In this document: positions 9,301-18,633 of the stretch, one piece after another
How the letters are laid out: every line of letters begins with the position of its first letter
Numbering within the stretch: the stretch's first letter is position 1
From: Leeia speluncae
GTDB lineage: Bacteria > Pseudomonadota > Gammaproteobacteria > Burkholderiales > Leeiaceae
Assembly (NCBI RefSeq): GCF_020564625.1
Contig: NZ_JAJBZT010000004.1
Coordinates: forward strand, 1 to 64,000
Direction: 5' to 3'
DNA length: 64,000 nucleotides
Made by a program: the position numbers and the translations under genes
The notes under the pieces: generated by a model
The model's input: the letters and a program-made list of their open reading frames with translations, nothing else
What the model was told of the DNA's origin: nothing
The model's database searches: none

Positions 9301-10226
9301 AGTCGCAGGTGATTCACTTTATTAATAAGCCAATGCCTGGTGGCTTGCCGAAGAAGACGTCTCGCGCACTGTTGGATATCGAAGATCCTGCCATTGTGCC
9401 GGTGATTCGTAACCCAGCGACCTCTGCTGAGGAAAGTGAAGCAGTATTCTATTTCCCTGGTTGTGGTTCAGAGCGCTTGTTCTCTCAAGTGGGCTTAGCA
9501 ACGCAAGCAATGCTTTACCATATTGGCGTTCAAACCGTATTACCGCCTGGATACTTGTGTTGTGGTTATCCGCAGACCTCTGCTGGCTTTAAAGACAAAG
9601 GTGATGCGATTACTACGGAGAACCGCGTCTTGTTCCATCGTGTGGCAAACACGTTGAACTACCTAGATATTAAAACCGTGATTGTTTCGTGCGGAACGTG
9701 CATGGACCAATTGATGAAGTATCAGTTCGAACAGATCTTCCCTGGTTGTCGCTTAATGGATATCCACGAGTATCTGCTAGAAAAAGGGGTGAAGCTAGAA
9801 GGGGTGAGTGGCACCAAATACATGTACCACGATCCTTGTCACACACCGATGAAAATTCATAACCCGCTAAAAGTCGCCAACGAATTAATGGGTACAACGG
9901 TTGATTTGAATGCAAGATGCTGTGGCGAATCTGGTACGTTTGCAGCAAGCCGTCCAGATATCTCTACTCAAGTACGATTCCGTAAAGAGCAAGAAATGCG
10001 TAACGGGGCGGAGAAACTTCGCGCAGAAGCCAGTGCTGAGACAGAGGTGAAAATCCTTACCTCTTGCCCATCTTGTTTGCAAGGGTTATCTCGTTACTCT
10101 GGTGATGCAAATACTTCGGCAGATTATATCGTCGTGGAAATGGCAAAGCATCTGTTAGGTGAAGATTGGATGGCTGAGTATGTTCGTCGTGCCCGTAGTG
10201 GTGGGGTGGAACGTGTGCTGCTCTAA
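6366..10226 (+). CDS. DUF3683-type FAD-linked oxidase / Fe-S / CCG-domain oxidoreductase
   Basis: A 1286-residue single-chain oxidoreductase. An N-terminal DUF3683-like region (about 1-140) precedes an FAD-binding type 4 (PCMH) domain with [14 protein letters not shown] (about 195-210), then an FAD-oxidase C domain ending around 790 with [12 protein letters not shown] and ISGEHGIG motifs. Two 4Fe-4S motifs follow: [11 protein letters not shown] (from Cys818) and [12 protein letters not shown] (from Cys880). Two cysteine-rich CCG modules come last (PGCGSER near 1033, LCCGYP near 1065, HDPCH and RCCGESG near 1155-1185). It joins in one chain what GlcD plus GlcF, or Dld plus LutA, do separately. 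That suggests a 2-hydroxyacid (lactate or glycolate) dehydrogenase passing electrons to quinone. The substrate is inferred. Confidence 0.85.
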   Translation: MTARLREIPYNYTSFSDREIVIRLLGEPMWDMLNSLRSERKTGRSARMLFEVLGDIWVVDRNPYLQDDLLDNSKRLQALIDAMYHRLNEIDKRNTDGAPLDQVEKVSQLVVAGRDAVKRFASNFEETRELRKQILRRLSGITRKDSICFDGLARVSHVTDATDWRVEYPFVVISPDSEAEVAPLVRACIELGLTLIPRGGGTGYTGGAVPLTRMSAVINTEKLDTLGEIERIVLPSHQIETATIRAGAGVVTRRVADAADGAGLVFAVDPTSIDASCIGGNVAMNAGGKKAVIWGTALDNLAWWRMVDVNGRWMEITRLDHNLSKIHDAESASFKVTRFGDDDKSIVSEEVLTIPGRTFRKVGLGKDVTDKFLAGLPGIQKEGCDGLITAARFVLHRMPSYIRTVCLEFFGEVSRATPAIVEIKNYLDQHPDVQLAGLEHLDWRYVRAVGYATKAKSRGRPKMVLIADIVSDNENAVGEASSQVVRFANARGGEGFIAVSAETRKKFWLDRARTAAIAKHTNAFKINEDVVIPLDRLGDYSDGIERINIELSIENKLEFIGKLKDFFLSGNLPLDEGDSQVSHEELIGERREEALSLISNVESRWQWILDHLDSPFEAFTAKFEGFTLERALLNDESTPQSLFHALRDFILRVSWKKELQTDLHAMFDGRTDKPIADGVAKLHQQVLRGRVFVALHMHAGDGNVHTNLPVNSDNYAMLQRAHKAVARIMELARGLNGVISGEHGIGITKYEFLHEEEIKPFIDYKQRIDPNGHFNKGKLLPGSDLRNAYTPSFNLLGAESLILEASEIGNISDMVKECLRCGKCKPVCATHVPRANLLYSPRNKILGVGLLTEAFLYEEQTRRGISFRHFDELSDVADHCTVCHKCVNPCPVKIDFGDVTVAMRNFLRAEGKKKFNPGTALGMAFLTAKDPATIKMLRGGLVGTAYKVQRLAHKVGKKIGVVQTQTEAPPSSVGKPSIKSQVIHFINKPMPGGLPKKTSRALLDIEDPAIVPVIRNPATSAEESEAVFYFPGCGSERLFSQVGLATQAMLYHIGVQTVLPPGYLCCGYPQTSAGFKDKGDAITTENRVLFHRVANTLNYLDIKTVIVSCGTCMDQLMKYQFEQIFPGCRLMDIHEYLLEKGVKLEGVSGTKYMYHDPCHTPMKIHNPLKVANELMGTTVDLNARCCGESGTFAASRPDISTQVRFRKEQEMRNGAEKLRAEASAETEVKILTSCPSCLQGLSRYSGDANTSADYIVVEMAKHLLGEDWMAEYVRRARSGGVERVLL

Positions 10227-10255
10227 TTTTCTCTGAACGTGTGCACGGTTAGTCG

Positions 10256-10290
10256 AAAAGCCCTATCAAATTTTGGTAGGGCTTTTTTGT
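10256..10290 (+). terminator. Rho-independent terminator after the large oxidoreductase
   Basis: The arms AAAAGCCCTA (10256-10265) and TAGGGCTTTT (10277-10286) pair perfectly, and a T-rich tail follows. It lies 30 bases after the stop codon of the oxidoreductase gene. Confidence 0.88.
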
Positions 10291-10414
10291 TTTCAACGAT
10301 GCAATGGATATGACGATGGAAACGGATTTTCATCCGACAGGATTCTATTTGAGTAAATGGATTAGGTAGCGCATAATTAATTGACATGTCATTGATTGGG
10401 TTTAAGAAAATAGT

Positions 10415-10837
10415 ATGAATGCGTGCGAACTCTGCTCAGAATCTGGTGGTCAGATAGTATTTAAGCATCCGCTTTGGCGAGTGGTATTGGTGGATGATCC
10501 ATTGTATGCTGGGTTTTGTCGGGTCATTTGGGCTGATCATGTGAAAGAAATGACAGACCTACCCCTTTCTGAGCGTAATATGTTGATGAACGTTGTATGG
10601 ACTGTTGAGTCAGTTATTCGCGATGTATTGCAGCCAACGAAAATCAATTTGGCTAGTTTAGGAAATATGACGCCCCATCTGCATTGGCATGTTATCCCGC
10701 GATGGGAAGGGGATGCCCATTTTCCTGCGCCGGTTTGGGCGACTCAGCAAAGAGAACCTAAACAAATTACTTCGGCGCAATTATCCACATTAGTGGATCA
10801 ACTAAAACAAGCGTTGGCGGCTTTGAATGAAGTATGA
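10415..10837 (+). CDS. HIT-family hydrolase
   Basis: A 140-residue histidine-triad protein with the catalytic motif HLHWHVIPR (H-x-H-x-H) in the second half. HIT proteins of this class hydrolyse dinucleoside polyphosphates or nucleoside phosphoramidates in the cytoplasm. CELC near the N-terminus could be part of a zinc site, as in some HIT proteins. It starts at ATG 10415 and ends 15 bases before the next gene, so the two are probably cotranscribed. The exact substrate cannot be told from sequence. Confidence 0.85.
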   Translation: MNACELCSESGGQIVFKHPLWRVVLVDDPLYAGFCRVIWADHVKEMTDLPLSERNMLMNVVWTVESVIRDVLQPTKINLASLGNMTPHLHWHVIPRWEGDAHFPAPVWATQQREPKQITSAQLSTLVDQLKQALAALNEV

Positions 10838-10852
10838 ATGAGGTGAATTAGT

Positions 10853-12472
10853 ATGAGCCGCCCCCCGTTTGCCATTCCAGTCCCAACCCATGATGCGGGT
10901 ACATTAGATGCCCGTGTGACCAAACATTGGATCGATAGCCTGCCTGTTAGTAACACGCAGGTCATGCAAGTAGAGCTAATGGCTTATCTTCGGATGGTAA
11001 ACGATGCGAGGGTGGATCATCGTGAACGCCTAAAAATTCTAGAAGTGATTCGTGAGCATCTCATTGCCGTGCAAGCGGTAGAAACCGCAAAACTCAAGTT
11101 TCGTCCCTTACCATTTTCGCGTGAATTACAGCAGCAATTCGAATTAGTCTGTGAAACATGGCAATCCTTTGTTCAAGGTTATTTAATTGTTGTTGATGCT
11201 GCTTTAAAAGGCGATGAGGGCGCGAAAGAATTTGCCGTTTTTGCTGCGCAACGGGCGATGTATGGTTTAAGTCGCTGGTTTATTTGTTTTTTTTATGCGT
11301 ATAGAAAAGTGCCGTTAATTGGCTGGCAAGCATTAAAAGATATTTTCTTCCCCATGCTGGCATTAGATTGGGTAGATAGAAAAGTGAAAGATAATGAGTT
11401 GCCCGGTGGCGGTTCGATTTCTTTAAGGCAAATGTTCGCACATTTAATTCTGCTTACTCAATGTTCCCCACACAAGCTTTCAGCTAAACAATTGGCTTTT
11501 GTCGATGAGTTATTATTTATCTTAAGAGACAAGTTGCGCTGTGTTAACGAAGCCCCTCTTGAAAGCAAATATCCCCCGATTATTGTGGATGGGGAGAAAC
11601 CACACTTAATGAGTTCGCCTCATCTTGTCTCTGATGCCCATTCCTCTTTGTTGTATATAGAGCGAGACCCTATCATGGCGTCGTTGGCTAGGCGTGTGAA
11701 AGCGTTAAGGAGTGGTGAGGCTTGGGATATCCCTGAATTAAGTGACCGTTTAATTTCTGCTGGTGGGGTGAACCTATTAACGACGCTATATCGTCATTGG
11801 TCAGAGCGGCGTGATAGAGGGCTTCCAAGGCATGGTACCTCTCAAGAGATTGGTGTTTCTGGCGACTGGCCGGTTTGTTTTACCTATTTGACAGGCATCT
11901 CATTTGAGAAATATTGGTCCAGTATGCAAATTCGGGCTAGCCAAGAATCTGACTATCAACTCTTTGGCAAGCGTGAGACACAGACCTATCACTTTAAAGA
12001 ACAACTTGCGCCAGAGCGTCCCTCTTTAGAAGTGTGGCAATTAAAAGATGAAAACGAAGGTGGAATAGGCGTTCTAGGGCAAGAAACGGCTCAGCATTGG
12101 CAGCAGTTACAACTTGTACTGGTAAATAAGGTAAGGTCAGAGCAGCCTTCTCTTGGGGTTGTGCGCCGCTTGTTGTTTGATGATGACGGACTGATCGAAC
12201 TTGGCGTGTCTTTATTTCAAGGTCAACCACAAGGCGTTGGCGTGGAACCGATGGGCGTGATGACATTAACGACGCACGGACAACCTGGTATTTATATTCC
12301 AGCAGTTACGGAGGCATTACAGTTAGAAATGCTGTTAGTACCTTCAGGCTGTTTGCTCGAAGGTAGGAATGTTAAGTTGTATTTTGATGAAGGAATAAGG
12401 CAAGTGAAATTGGAGCATTTAGAAATTAGAGGCTTTAATTTTGATGCTTTCCAAATTACTCCGGCCGACTAA
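10853..12472 (+). CDS. Conserved-looking hypothetical protein, 539 residues
   Basis: I do not recognise a named family. The protein has no signal peptide and no clear membrane segment, although an aromatic-rich stretch (RWFICFFYAYRKVPLIGW, about residues 139-156) could be a buried helix or membrane contact. The first 240 residues look helical. A middle part (about 270-400) is mixed. The last 150 residues look beta-rich, with VVRRLLFDDDGLIELGV about 435 and a run of short strands to the end. That C-terminal layout resembles PilZ-like or similar beta-barrel ligand domains, but I do not see a clean RxxxR...DxSxxG motif. It is coupled to the HIT gene upstream. Codon use looks like its neighbours. 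Confidence 0.6.
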   Translation: MSRPPFAIPVPTHDAGTLDARVTKHWIDSLPVSNTQVMQVELMAYLRMVNDARVDHRERLKILEVIREHLIAVQAVETAKLKFRPLPFSRELQQQFELVCETWQSFVQGYLIVVDAALKGDEGAKEFAVFAAQRAMYGLSRWFICFFYAYRKVPLIGWQALKDIFFPMLALDWVDRKVKDNELPGGGSISLRQMFAHLILLTQCSPHKLSAKQLAFVDELLFILRDKLRCVNEAPLESKYPPIIVDGEKPHLMSSPHLVSDAHSSLLYIERDPIMASLARRVKALRSGEAWDIPELSDRLISAGGVNLLTTLYRHWSERRDRGLPRHGTSQEIGVSGDWPVCFTYLTGISFEKYWSSMQIRASQESDYQLFGKRETQTYHFKEQLAPERPSLEVWQLKDENEGGIGVLGQETAQHWQQLQLVLVNKVRSEQPSLGVVRRLLFDDDGLIELGVSLFQGQPQGVGVEPMGVMTLTTHGQPGIYIPAVTEALQLEMLLVPSGCLLEGRNVKLYFDEGIRQVKLEHLEIRGFNFDAFQITPAD

Positions 12473-12500
12473 GATTCCTCTCAACCGGCCGATATCGCGT

Positions 12501-13418
12501 TTAGCTTCGCTTGAATAATTTACTTGCTAAGGTGGTGATCCCTAGCACTGCTGCGCCAGAAACAATCCCAAGCAGGATATTTGCAATCGAGGGGAGTAGC
12601 ATCTGGATCAAAGCAGGCTTGTTGATCGTTAGTGCTTCTACCGCATGGTGAAAAACGGGAATGCCGTGGCCTAAAATTCCGCCGCCCACTAAAAACATCG
12701 CAATGGTCCCACCAACAGAGAGTACTTTCATTAGTACTGGAGCCGTACTTAGCAGTAGGCCACCAATCCAGTAAAGTGGGCTGCTTGATGTTGAGCTTCT
12801 TCGTAAATAGAGACCCGCATCATCTAACTTCACAATGCCAGCTACAAAGCCATAAACGCCAATTGTCATTGCAATCGCTACTGCAATTAGGACCAGCGAG
12901 GTTTGCAGTAAGGATGTGCCGGTCGGCAAAGAGCCTAGGGCAATCACAATAATTTCGGCAGATAAAATAAAGTCGGTCCGGATTGCGCCACTTACTTTGT
13001 CTTTTTCAAATGCCACCATATCCGTTTCGGGGGACTGAATGGCATTGAGATGTGCCGCATGCTCCTCGGACTCTTCTTTTGCATGCAGTAAAGGATGAAC
13101 AAGCTTTTCAACCCCCTCAAAACACAGGTAGGCACCACCAATCATGAGCAGTGGAGTAATTGCCCATGGTATCAACGAGCTAATTAAAAGCGCTGCGGGC
13201 ACTAGAATCGCTTTGTTTCTTAAGCTGCCTTTGGCCACCGCCCAAACAACAGGAAGTTCTCTTTCCGCTCTTATGCCAGACACTTGTTGCGCATTTAATG
13301 CAAGATCGTCACCAAGAACACCTGCTGTTTTTTGCGCCGCTGTTTTGCTCATTGCCGCAATATCATCTAACAGGGTGGCAATATCATCAATGAGAGCGAA
13401 AAGGCTACTTCCTGCCAT
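12501..13418 (-). CDS. yedI: YedI/DUF808-family inner-membrane protein
   Basis: A 305-residue membrane protein of the DUF808 family. The N-terminus (GSSLFALIDDIATLLDDIA, then MSKTAAQKTAGVLGDDLALN) is characteristic, and is followed by about six to seven hydrophobic segments. The function of this family is not established; it is sometimes described as a transporter. It lies 38 bases downstream of hemB on the same strand and is probably read with it. Confidence 0.82.
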   Translation of the reverse strand: MAGSSLFALIDDIATLLDDIAAMSKTAAQKTAGVLGDDLALNAQQVSGIRAERELPVVWAVAKGSLRNKAILVPAALLISSLIPWAITPLLMIGGAYLCFEGVEKLVHPLLHAKEESEEHAAHLNAIQSPETDMVAFEKDKVSGAIRTDFILSAEIIVIALGSLPTGTSLLQTSLVLIAVAIAMTIGVYGFVAGIVKLDDAGLYLRRSSTSSSPLYWIGGLLLSTAPVLMKVLSVGGTIAMFLVGGGILGHGIPVFHHAVEALTINKPALIQMLLPSIANILLGIVSGAAVLGITTLASKLFKRS

Positions 13419-13456
13419 TGGTTATCTCTTTCTGGTTAAATTAAACGAAAGTAGGA

Positions 13457-14470
<1,014 letters not shown>

Positions 14471-14571
14471 CTATAAGCGGTGCAGAAGCCAGATAAAGGC
14501 TATAATCACGCTATTGTAAACGAATTGAGGCATTTCCCGCAGGTTGGGTGATGCAACTGGAGTAGATGTTA

Positions 14572-15774
14572 ATGAGTAATGAACGGGTACATGACTTTTT
14601 TGCGACCTCACCGCGAGGGTTAGAAACTGTCTTAGCAAACGAGCTAAAGTCAATTGGTGCGGAAAATGTACAAGAAGTGCCCGGAGGCGTTAGTTTTTCT
14701 GGGAATTGGTTATTGTGTGCCAAGGTAAACCGTCAAAGCCGCATTGCTAGTCGCGTGCTATGGAAGTTAAGACAAGCACCGTATCGGACTGAGAATGATA
14801 TTTACCGTGCGGCGGTTGCCTTGCCATGGGGGCAGTGGTTTAACAATGACAACACAATCAAGGTTAGCGTATCGGCAACCAAGTGCCCATTACGCAGCTT
14901 AGATTTTGTGACCTTAAAAATTAAAGATGCCGTGTGTGATCATTTTAGAGAACGAACCGGCGCAAGACCTAGTGTAGATACCGTCAATCCAGATCATCGT
15001 GTTTACGCCTATTTAGATCCAAAAACAGTTACCCTGTACCTAGATACTTCCGGTGAGCCACTGTTTAAACGAGGCTTAAGGCAGGTGCAAGGGGATGCGC
15101 CACTGCGCGAAAACCTAGCGGCAGGTATTCTGGTGCTCTCCGGCTGGCAAGCAGATGATGGCAATGGTAGCTGCCAGCCCTTGTTAGATCCTATGTGTGG
15201 TAGTGGTACTTTCTTGATGGAAGCTGCTCAAATGGCGTTAGGCATTGATGCAGGTAGAGGTCGACCATTCTCCTTTGAGAAAATTCGTTCTTTCCCTATG
15301 GAAGAATGGTTGGCTTGGCGAAATGAACGTGATGCGATCAAGATTGAGACGAAAGCATTGCCTATTTTTGGAAGTGATAAGTTTGGTGATTCTCTCCGCC
15401 TATCAAAACACAACCTAGATAGTGCTGGTCTTGCCGGTGTGGTTGCGTTGAAACAGTGTGATGTGTTGGAAGTTAGCCCCCCTGCGGAGAATGGGGTGTG
15501 GGTAACGAACCCACCTTATGGTGTTCGATTAGGAGAGCAAACCGCGCTGCAGGCAATGTATCCAAAATTGGGTGATGTGATGAAGCAGCGTTTTGCGGGA
15601 TGGCGCTGTTACTATTTTACGGCTGACTTGGCTCTGGCTAAAGGGGTTCGTTTGTCTGCTAGCAAACGTACTGTGCTATTTAATGGTGCATTAGAATGTC
15701 GCCTATTTGAATATAAAGTGATTGCAGGTTCTAATCGTAAGCCAGAATCTGATTCTCCAACGGAAAGTGCATAA
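14572..15774 (+). CDS. THUMP-domain class I SAM-dependent RNA methyltransferase (RlmL-like)
   Basis: A cytoplasmic RNA guanine-N2 methyltransferase of the RlmL/YpsC type. A THUMP RNA-binding domain covers roughly residues 45-155. The methyltransferase domain follows, with motif I DPMCGSGTFLMEAA and the catalytic NPPYG motif (NPPYGVRLG). At about 400 residues it matches the stand-alone RlmL half and lacks the RlmK domain that is fused in E. coli. GGAG at 14559-14562 is nine bases before ATG 14572 but only three before ATG 14566, so I place the start at 14572. sseA follows within ten bases, so the two are likely cotranscribed. The likely target is 23S rRNA, by family. Confidence 0.85.
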   Translation: MSNERVHDFFATSPRGLETVLANELKSIGAENVQEVPGGVSFSGNWLLCAKVNRQSRIASRVLWKLRQAPYRTENDIYRAAVALPWGQWFNNDNTIKVSVSATKCPLRSLDFVTLKIKDAVCDHFRERTGARPSVDTVNPDHRVYAYLDPKTVTLYLDTSGEPLFKRGLRQVQGDAPLRENLAAGILVLSGWQADDGNGSCQPLLDPMCGSGTFLMEAAQMALGIDAGRGRPFSFEKIRSFPMEEWLAWRNERDAIKIETKALPIFGSDKFGDSLRLSKHNLDSAGLAGVVALKQCDVLEVSPPAENGVWVTNPPYGVRLGEQTALQAMYPKLGDVMKQRFAGWRCYYFTADLALAKGVRLSASKRTVLFNGALECRLFEYKVIAGSNRKPESDSPTESA

Positions 15775-15783
15775 GGAATGAGC

Positions 15784-16632
15784 ATGTTTGACCTATTAAT
15801 TTCCCCATCTCAATTACTCGCCTTGTCAAAAGACAATGTGGTCATTGTTGACTGCCGGCATCAGCTAACCGATGGGGAATATGGTCAAAAAGTGTATGCC
15901 GAAGGGCATATCCCTAGTGCAGTAAGGTTGCATCTCGATGTGGATTTGTCTGGCGAGAAAACAGGCAACAATGGTCGACATCCACTGCCAAACAGAGAGG
16001 CATTTGCAAGCAAGCTAGCAAAAATTGGTATTTCTAATGCTTCTCAAGTGATCGCTTATGATGATGCCGGCGGGATGTATGCGGCCAGACTGTGGTGGAT
16101 GCTTCGTTGGTTGGGTCATGACAAAGTGGCTGTATTAGATGGCGGTATCCAAGCCTATTTAGCAGCCGGTGGGTTATTAGATGCTGAGTTAGTGGCTTTG
16201 CCTGCTGCCGAGTTTGTGATCAAGCCAACGTTAGAGAAAACCTATTCCGCAGACGATGTATTGTCTGCGCTAGGAAGTAATCAACTTTTAGTTGTCGATG
16301 CTCGGGCGGCCGGTCGTTATGCCGGGGAAGGGGAGACCTTAGACCCGGTTGGTGGCCATATCCCTGGTGCTAAGAATTACTTCTTTCAACGAAATTTAGA
16401 TGCAAATGGTTGTTTTCTAAGCGCTGAGGTGTTAAAGCAACAATGGATGGCAACCATTGAAAATCAGGCTTTAGACGCCGTGGTGAATCAATGTGGCTCA
16501 GGGGTGACGGCATGTCACAACTTATTGGCGCAGCGAATTGCCGGCATTGCTGGTGCAGGATTGTACCCAGGCTCATGGAGCGAGTGGTGTGCAGATGCTT
16601 CCCGCCCTGTTGCTACAGGGCCAACACCTTAG
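15784..16632 (+). CDS. sseA: 3-mercaptopyruvate / thiosulfate sulfurtransferase
   Basis: A two-domain rhodanese of 282 residues. The N-terminal domain is structural (VIVDCRH near residue 20) and the C-terminal domain carries the active-site loop CGSGVTA, the loop type of mercaptopyruvate sulfurtransferases rather than thiosulfate rhodaneses (CRKGVTA). It transfers sulfur from mercaptopyruvate to thiol or cyanide acceptors in the cytoplasm. AGGA at 15774-15777 abuts the first ATG (15778) and suits the second ATG at 15784, which I choose. The 3' end overlaps the convergent lpxH gene by 20 bases. Confidence 0.88.
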   Translation: MFDLLISPSQLLALSKDNVVIVDCRHQLTDGEYGQKVYAEGHIPSAVRLHLDVDLSGEKTGNNGRHPLPNREAFASKLAKIGISNASQVIAYDDAGGMYAARLWWMLRWLGHDKVAVLDGGIQAYLAAGGLLDAELVALPAAEFVIKPTLEKTYSADDVLSALGSNQLLVVDARAAGRYAGEGETLDPVGGHIPGAKNYFFQRNLDANGCFLSAEVLKQQWMATIENQALDAVVNQCGSGVTACHNLLAQRIAGIAGAGLYPGSWSEWCADASRPVATGPTP

Positions 16633-17359
16633 CGACTTGATCTTGGTATTGATAAAGGGATGCTCCACTATCTGTTAAGTGAATGTATCCCCAGTCCTCT
16701 TCATGCCAATCAGGAATCACCATTCTAGCCTGATTTTCGTATCGATGAATCGCAGGTCGATGGGTATGCCCATGGATAAGGTTTGCGCCTGGGGAAGTCG
16801 CAAGGATTGATTTCACCGCTACTTCATTCACATCCATGATCGACATTTCTTTGGATGATTTTGACCGCAAGCTTTCCGCTCTAAGATGCGTTGCAATGGC
16901 TAACCGTTCTTCTAATGGTTTGTTTAAGAAAGCCAATTGCCACTCTTCACCTCGTACTTCTTGACGGAACTGTTGATAGGCAACGTCATCAGTACATAAC
17001 TCATCACCATGAAGTAGCAGATATTCTTTGCTGCCGACTGAGATTCGATGTGGCGCCATCAATAGGTGAGCACCAACTGCATCACAAAATGCCTTTCCGA
17101 CCAAAAAGTCTCGATTACCGTGCATGAAATAAAGCGCACAACCCTTTTGGGATGTAGTTTTTAACGCATCTGCGATCGTTGCTAAATCGGGTAAATGAAC
17201 TGCATCATCGCCCACCCATGCATCAAAAAAATCACCCAAAATATAGAGCTGATCATTTGATTGAAGGCGATTGAGAAATTGCTGGAAATGCTTAAACTCA
17301 GGGCTCTTCACCGTGGCTAGGTGAAGGTCTGAAATGAGGTAGATACTTGTGAAGGACAT
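16613..17359 (-). CDS. lpxH: UDP-2,3-diacylglucosamine diphosphatase
   Basis: LpxH hydrolyses UDP-2,3-diacylglucosamine to lipid X in lipid A synthesis, acting at the inner face of the inner membrane. The 248-residue protein shows the calcineurin-like metallophosphoesterase motifs in order: ISDLHL, GDFFDAWVGDD, HGNRDFL, HGDELCTDD and HGHTHRPAIH. It is the last gene of a minus-strand run (TPR protein, L,D-transpeptidase, ppiA, ppiB, lpxH) and its end overlaps the end of sseA. Confidence 0.95.
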   Translation of the reverse strand: MSFTSIYLISDLHLATVKSPEFKHFQQFLNRLQSNDQLYILGDFFDAWVGDDAVHLPDLATIADALKTTSQKGCALYFMHGNRDFLVGKAFCDAVGAHLLMAPHRISVGSKEYLLLHGDELCTDDVAYQQFRQEVRGEEWQLAFLNKPLEERLAIATHLRAESLRSKSSKEMSIMDVNEVAVKSILATSPGANLIHGHTHRPAIHRYENQARMVIPDWHEEDWGYIHLTDSGASLYQYQDQVAKVLAL

Positions 17360-17375
17360 TTGAGAGGTGATATTG

Positions 17376-17400
17376 AGTACGGCCTATTCGGCCGCACTCA
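17376..17400 (-). other. Intercistronic hairpin between ppiB and lpxH
   Basis: GAGT-A-CGGCC pairs with GGCCG-C-ACTC across a short TATTC loop, with one internal mismatch. There is no U-run, so it is more likely an RNA-stability or attenuation element than a full terminator. Confidence 0.35.
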
Positions 17401-17422
17401 TATACTGTTCATTAATCAATCA

Positions 17423-17923
17423 TTAGATTAATTCAGCAGACTCAATAACAACATCTTCTTTAGGCACGTCTTGATGGAAACCTTTGCTGCCGGTTGCTAC
17501 TTTGCGGATTTGATCCACAACGTCTTGACCTTCGGTCACTTTACCAAATACCGCGTAGCCGAAGCCTTGCGCGTTTGCCGCGCGGAAGTTTAGGAAATCG
17601 TTATCTGCAACGTTGATAAAGAATTGTGCGGTAGCAGAGTGCGGATCTGGCGTACGAGCCATCGCAACTGTGTAACTGTCGTTTTTCAGGCCGTTAGCAG
17701 CTTCATTTTCAATTTGATCGCGAGTGTCTTTTTGTTTCATGCCTGCTTCAAAGCCGCCGCCTTGGATCATGAAACCATCGATTACACGGTGGAAGATCGT
17801 ACCGTTGTAGAAGCCAGATGTTACATACTCAACAAAGTTAGCAACTGTTTTTGGGGCTTTTACTTCATCTAGCTCTAGAGTAATTGCACCAAAATTGGTT
17901 GTTAGTTTGACGTTAGTTGCCAT
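17423..17923 (-). CDS. ppiB: Cytoplasmic peptidyl-prolyl cis-trans isomerase (cyclophilin)
   Basis: A 166-residue single-domain cyclophilin without a signal peptide, so cytoplasmic. The [13 protein letters not shown] active-site segment and [16 protein letters not shown] core are intact. It speeds proline isomerisation during folding. It is the second of two adjacent cyclophilin genes: the periplasmic paralogue ppiA lies 36 bases upstream, suggesting a local duplication followed by different targeting. Confidence 0.93.
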   Translation of the reverse strand: MATNVKLTTNFGAITLELDEVKAPKTVANFVEYVTSGFYNGTIFHRVIDGFMIQGGGFEAGMKQKDTRDQIENEAANGLKNDSYTVAMARTPDPHSATAQFFINVADNDFLNFRAANAQGFGYAVFGKVTEGQDVVDQIRKVATGSKGFHQDVPKEDVVIESAELI

Positions 17924-17959
17924 TTTTAAATCCTTTATTTCAATTCAGAGGTACGAGCT

Positions 17960-18604
17960 TTATGCTTTAGAGGCTTTCTTTTTGCTACTTTTTTTCTTTA
18001 CCGGCTTTTTAGCTGGTGCAGCAGCAGGAGGTGCTGCCTGAGCAACACGACTAATCGATTCAATTACAATATCTCTATCCGGTACATCTTCAAATGCGCC
18101 AGCAGAGTGGGTTGCAACACTGCCCATTTTTTCTGCAACTTCATAACCCTTAAGGACTTTTCCAAACACTGCATAGCCAATATAACCCGGTTCAGGCTTA
18201 TAGTAGTTTAGGTGTTTATTATCGTTTAGGTTAATGAAAAATTGACTTGTTGCAGAGTCAGGATCATTTGTTCTGGCCATCGCTAGCGTGCCTTCTTTGT
18301 TTGGCAAAGATGGGCTTGCTTCGTTTTTAATTGGCGCTTGCGTTGGTTTTTGCTTTAAACCCGGGGCAAAACCACCACCTTGAACCATAAAGTGAGGGAT
18401 GGAACGGTGAAATAATGTCCCGTTATAAAAACCAGAGTCGACGTAGGTGAGAAAGTTTTTCACTGTCACAGGCGCTTTATCTTCAAATAACTCCGCAACG
18501 ATGGTCCCTTGGTTGGTTTTGATTTCCACTACAGGGTTACTCGCGAATGCATAACTACTAGCGACAGCGAGCAGTAGTGCCATTGAATGCTTGAATAACT
18601 TCAT
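17960..18604 (-). CDS. ppiA: Periplasmic peptidyl-prolyl cis-trans isomerase with basic tail
   Basis: A secreted cyclophilin of about 214 residues. The signal peptide MKLFKHSMALLLAVASSYAF is followed by the cyclophilin domain (FHRSIPHFMVQGGG, ARTNDPDSATSQFFIN). A reading frame extends seven codons upstream, but AAGGAAT lies eight bases before the ATG at 18604, which also gives a proper signal peptide. The last 25 or so residues are alanine/proline then lysine/serine rich (KKPVKKKSSKKKASKA), which is unusual for PpiA and could bind peptidoglycan, nucleic acid or membrane lipids. Located 36 bases before ppiB. Confidence 0.9.
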   Translation of the reverse strand: MKLFKHSMALLLAVASSYAFASNPVVEIKTNQGTIVAELFEDKAPVTVKNFLTYVDSGFYNGTLFHRSIPHFMVQGGGFAPGLKQKPTQAPIKNEASPSLPNKEGTLAMARTNDPDSATSQFFINLNDNKHLNYYKPEPGYIGYAVFGKVLKGYEVAEKMGSVATHSAGAFEDVPDRDIVIESISRVAQAAPPAAAPAKKPVKKKSSKKKASKA

Positions 18605-18633
18605 CGATCTATTCCTTATTCGCACGCTTAAAA

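Noticed and set aside
10323-10336. CGGAT/ATCCG small hairpin upstream of the HIT gene
   Set aside because: A five-base stem is expected by chance in this amount of sequence and has no supporting context.
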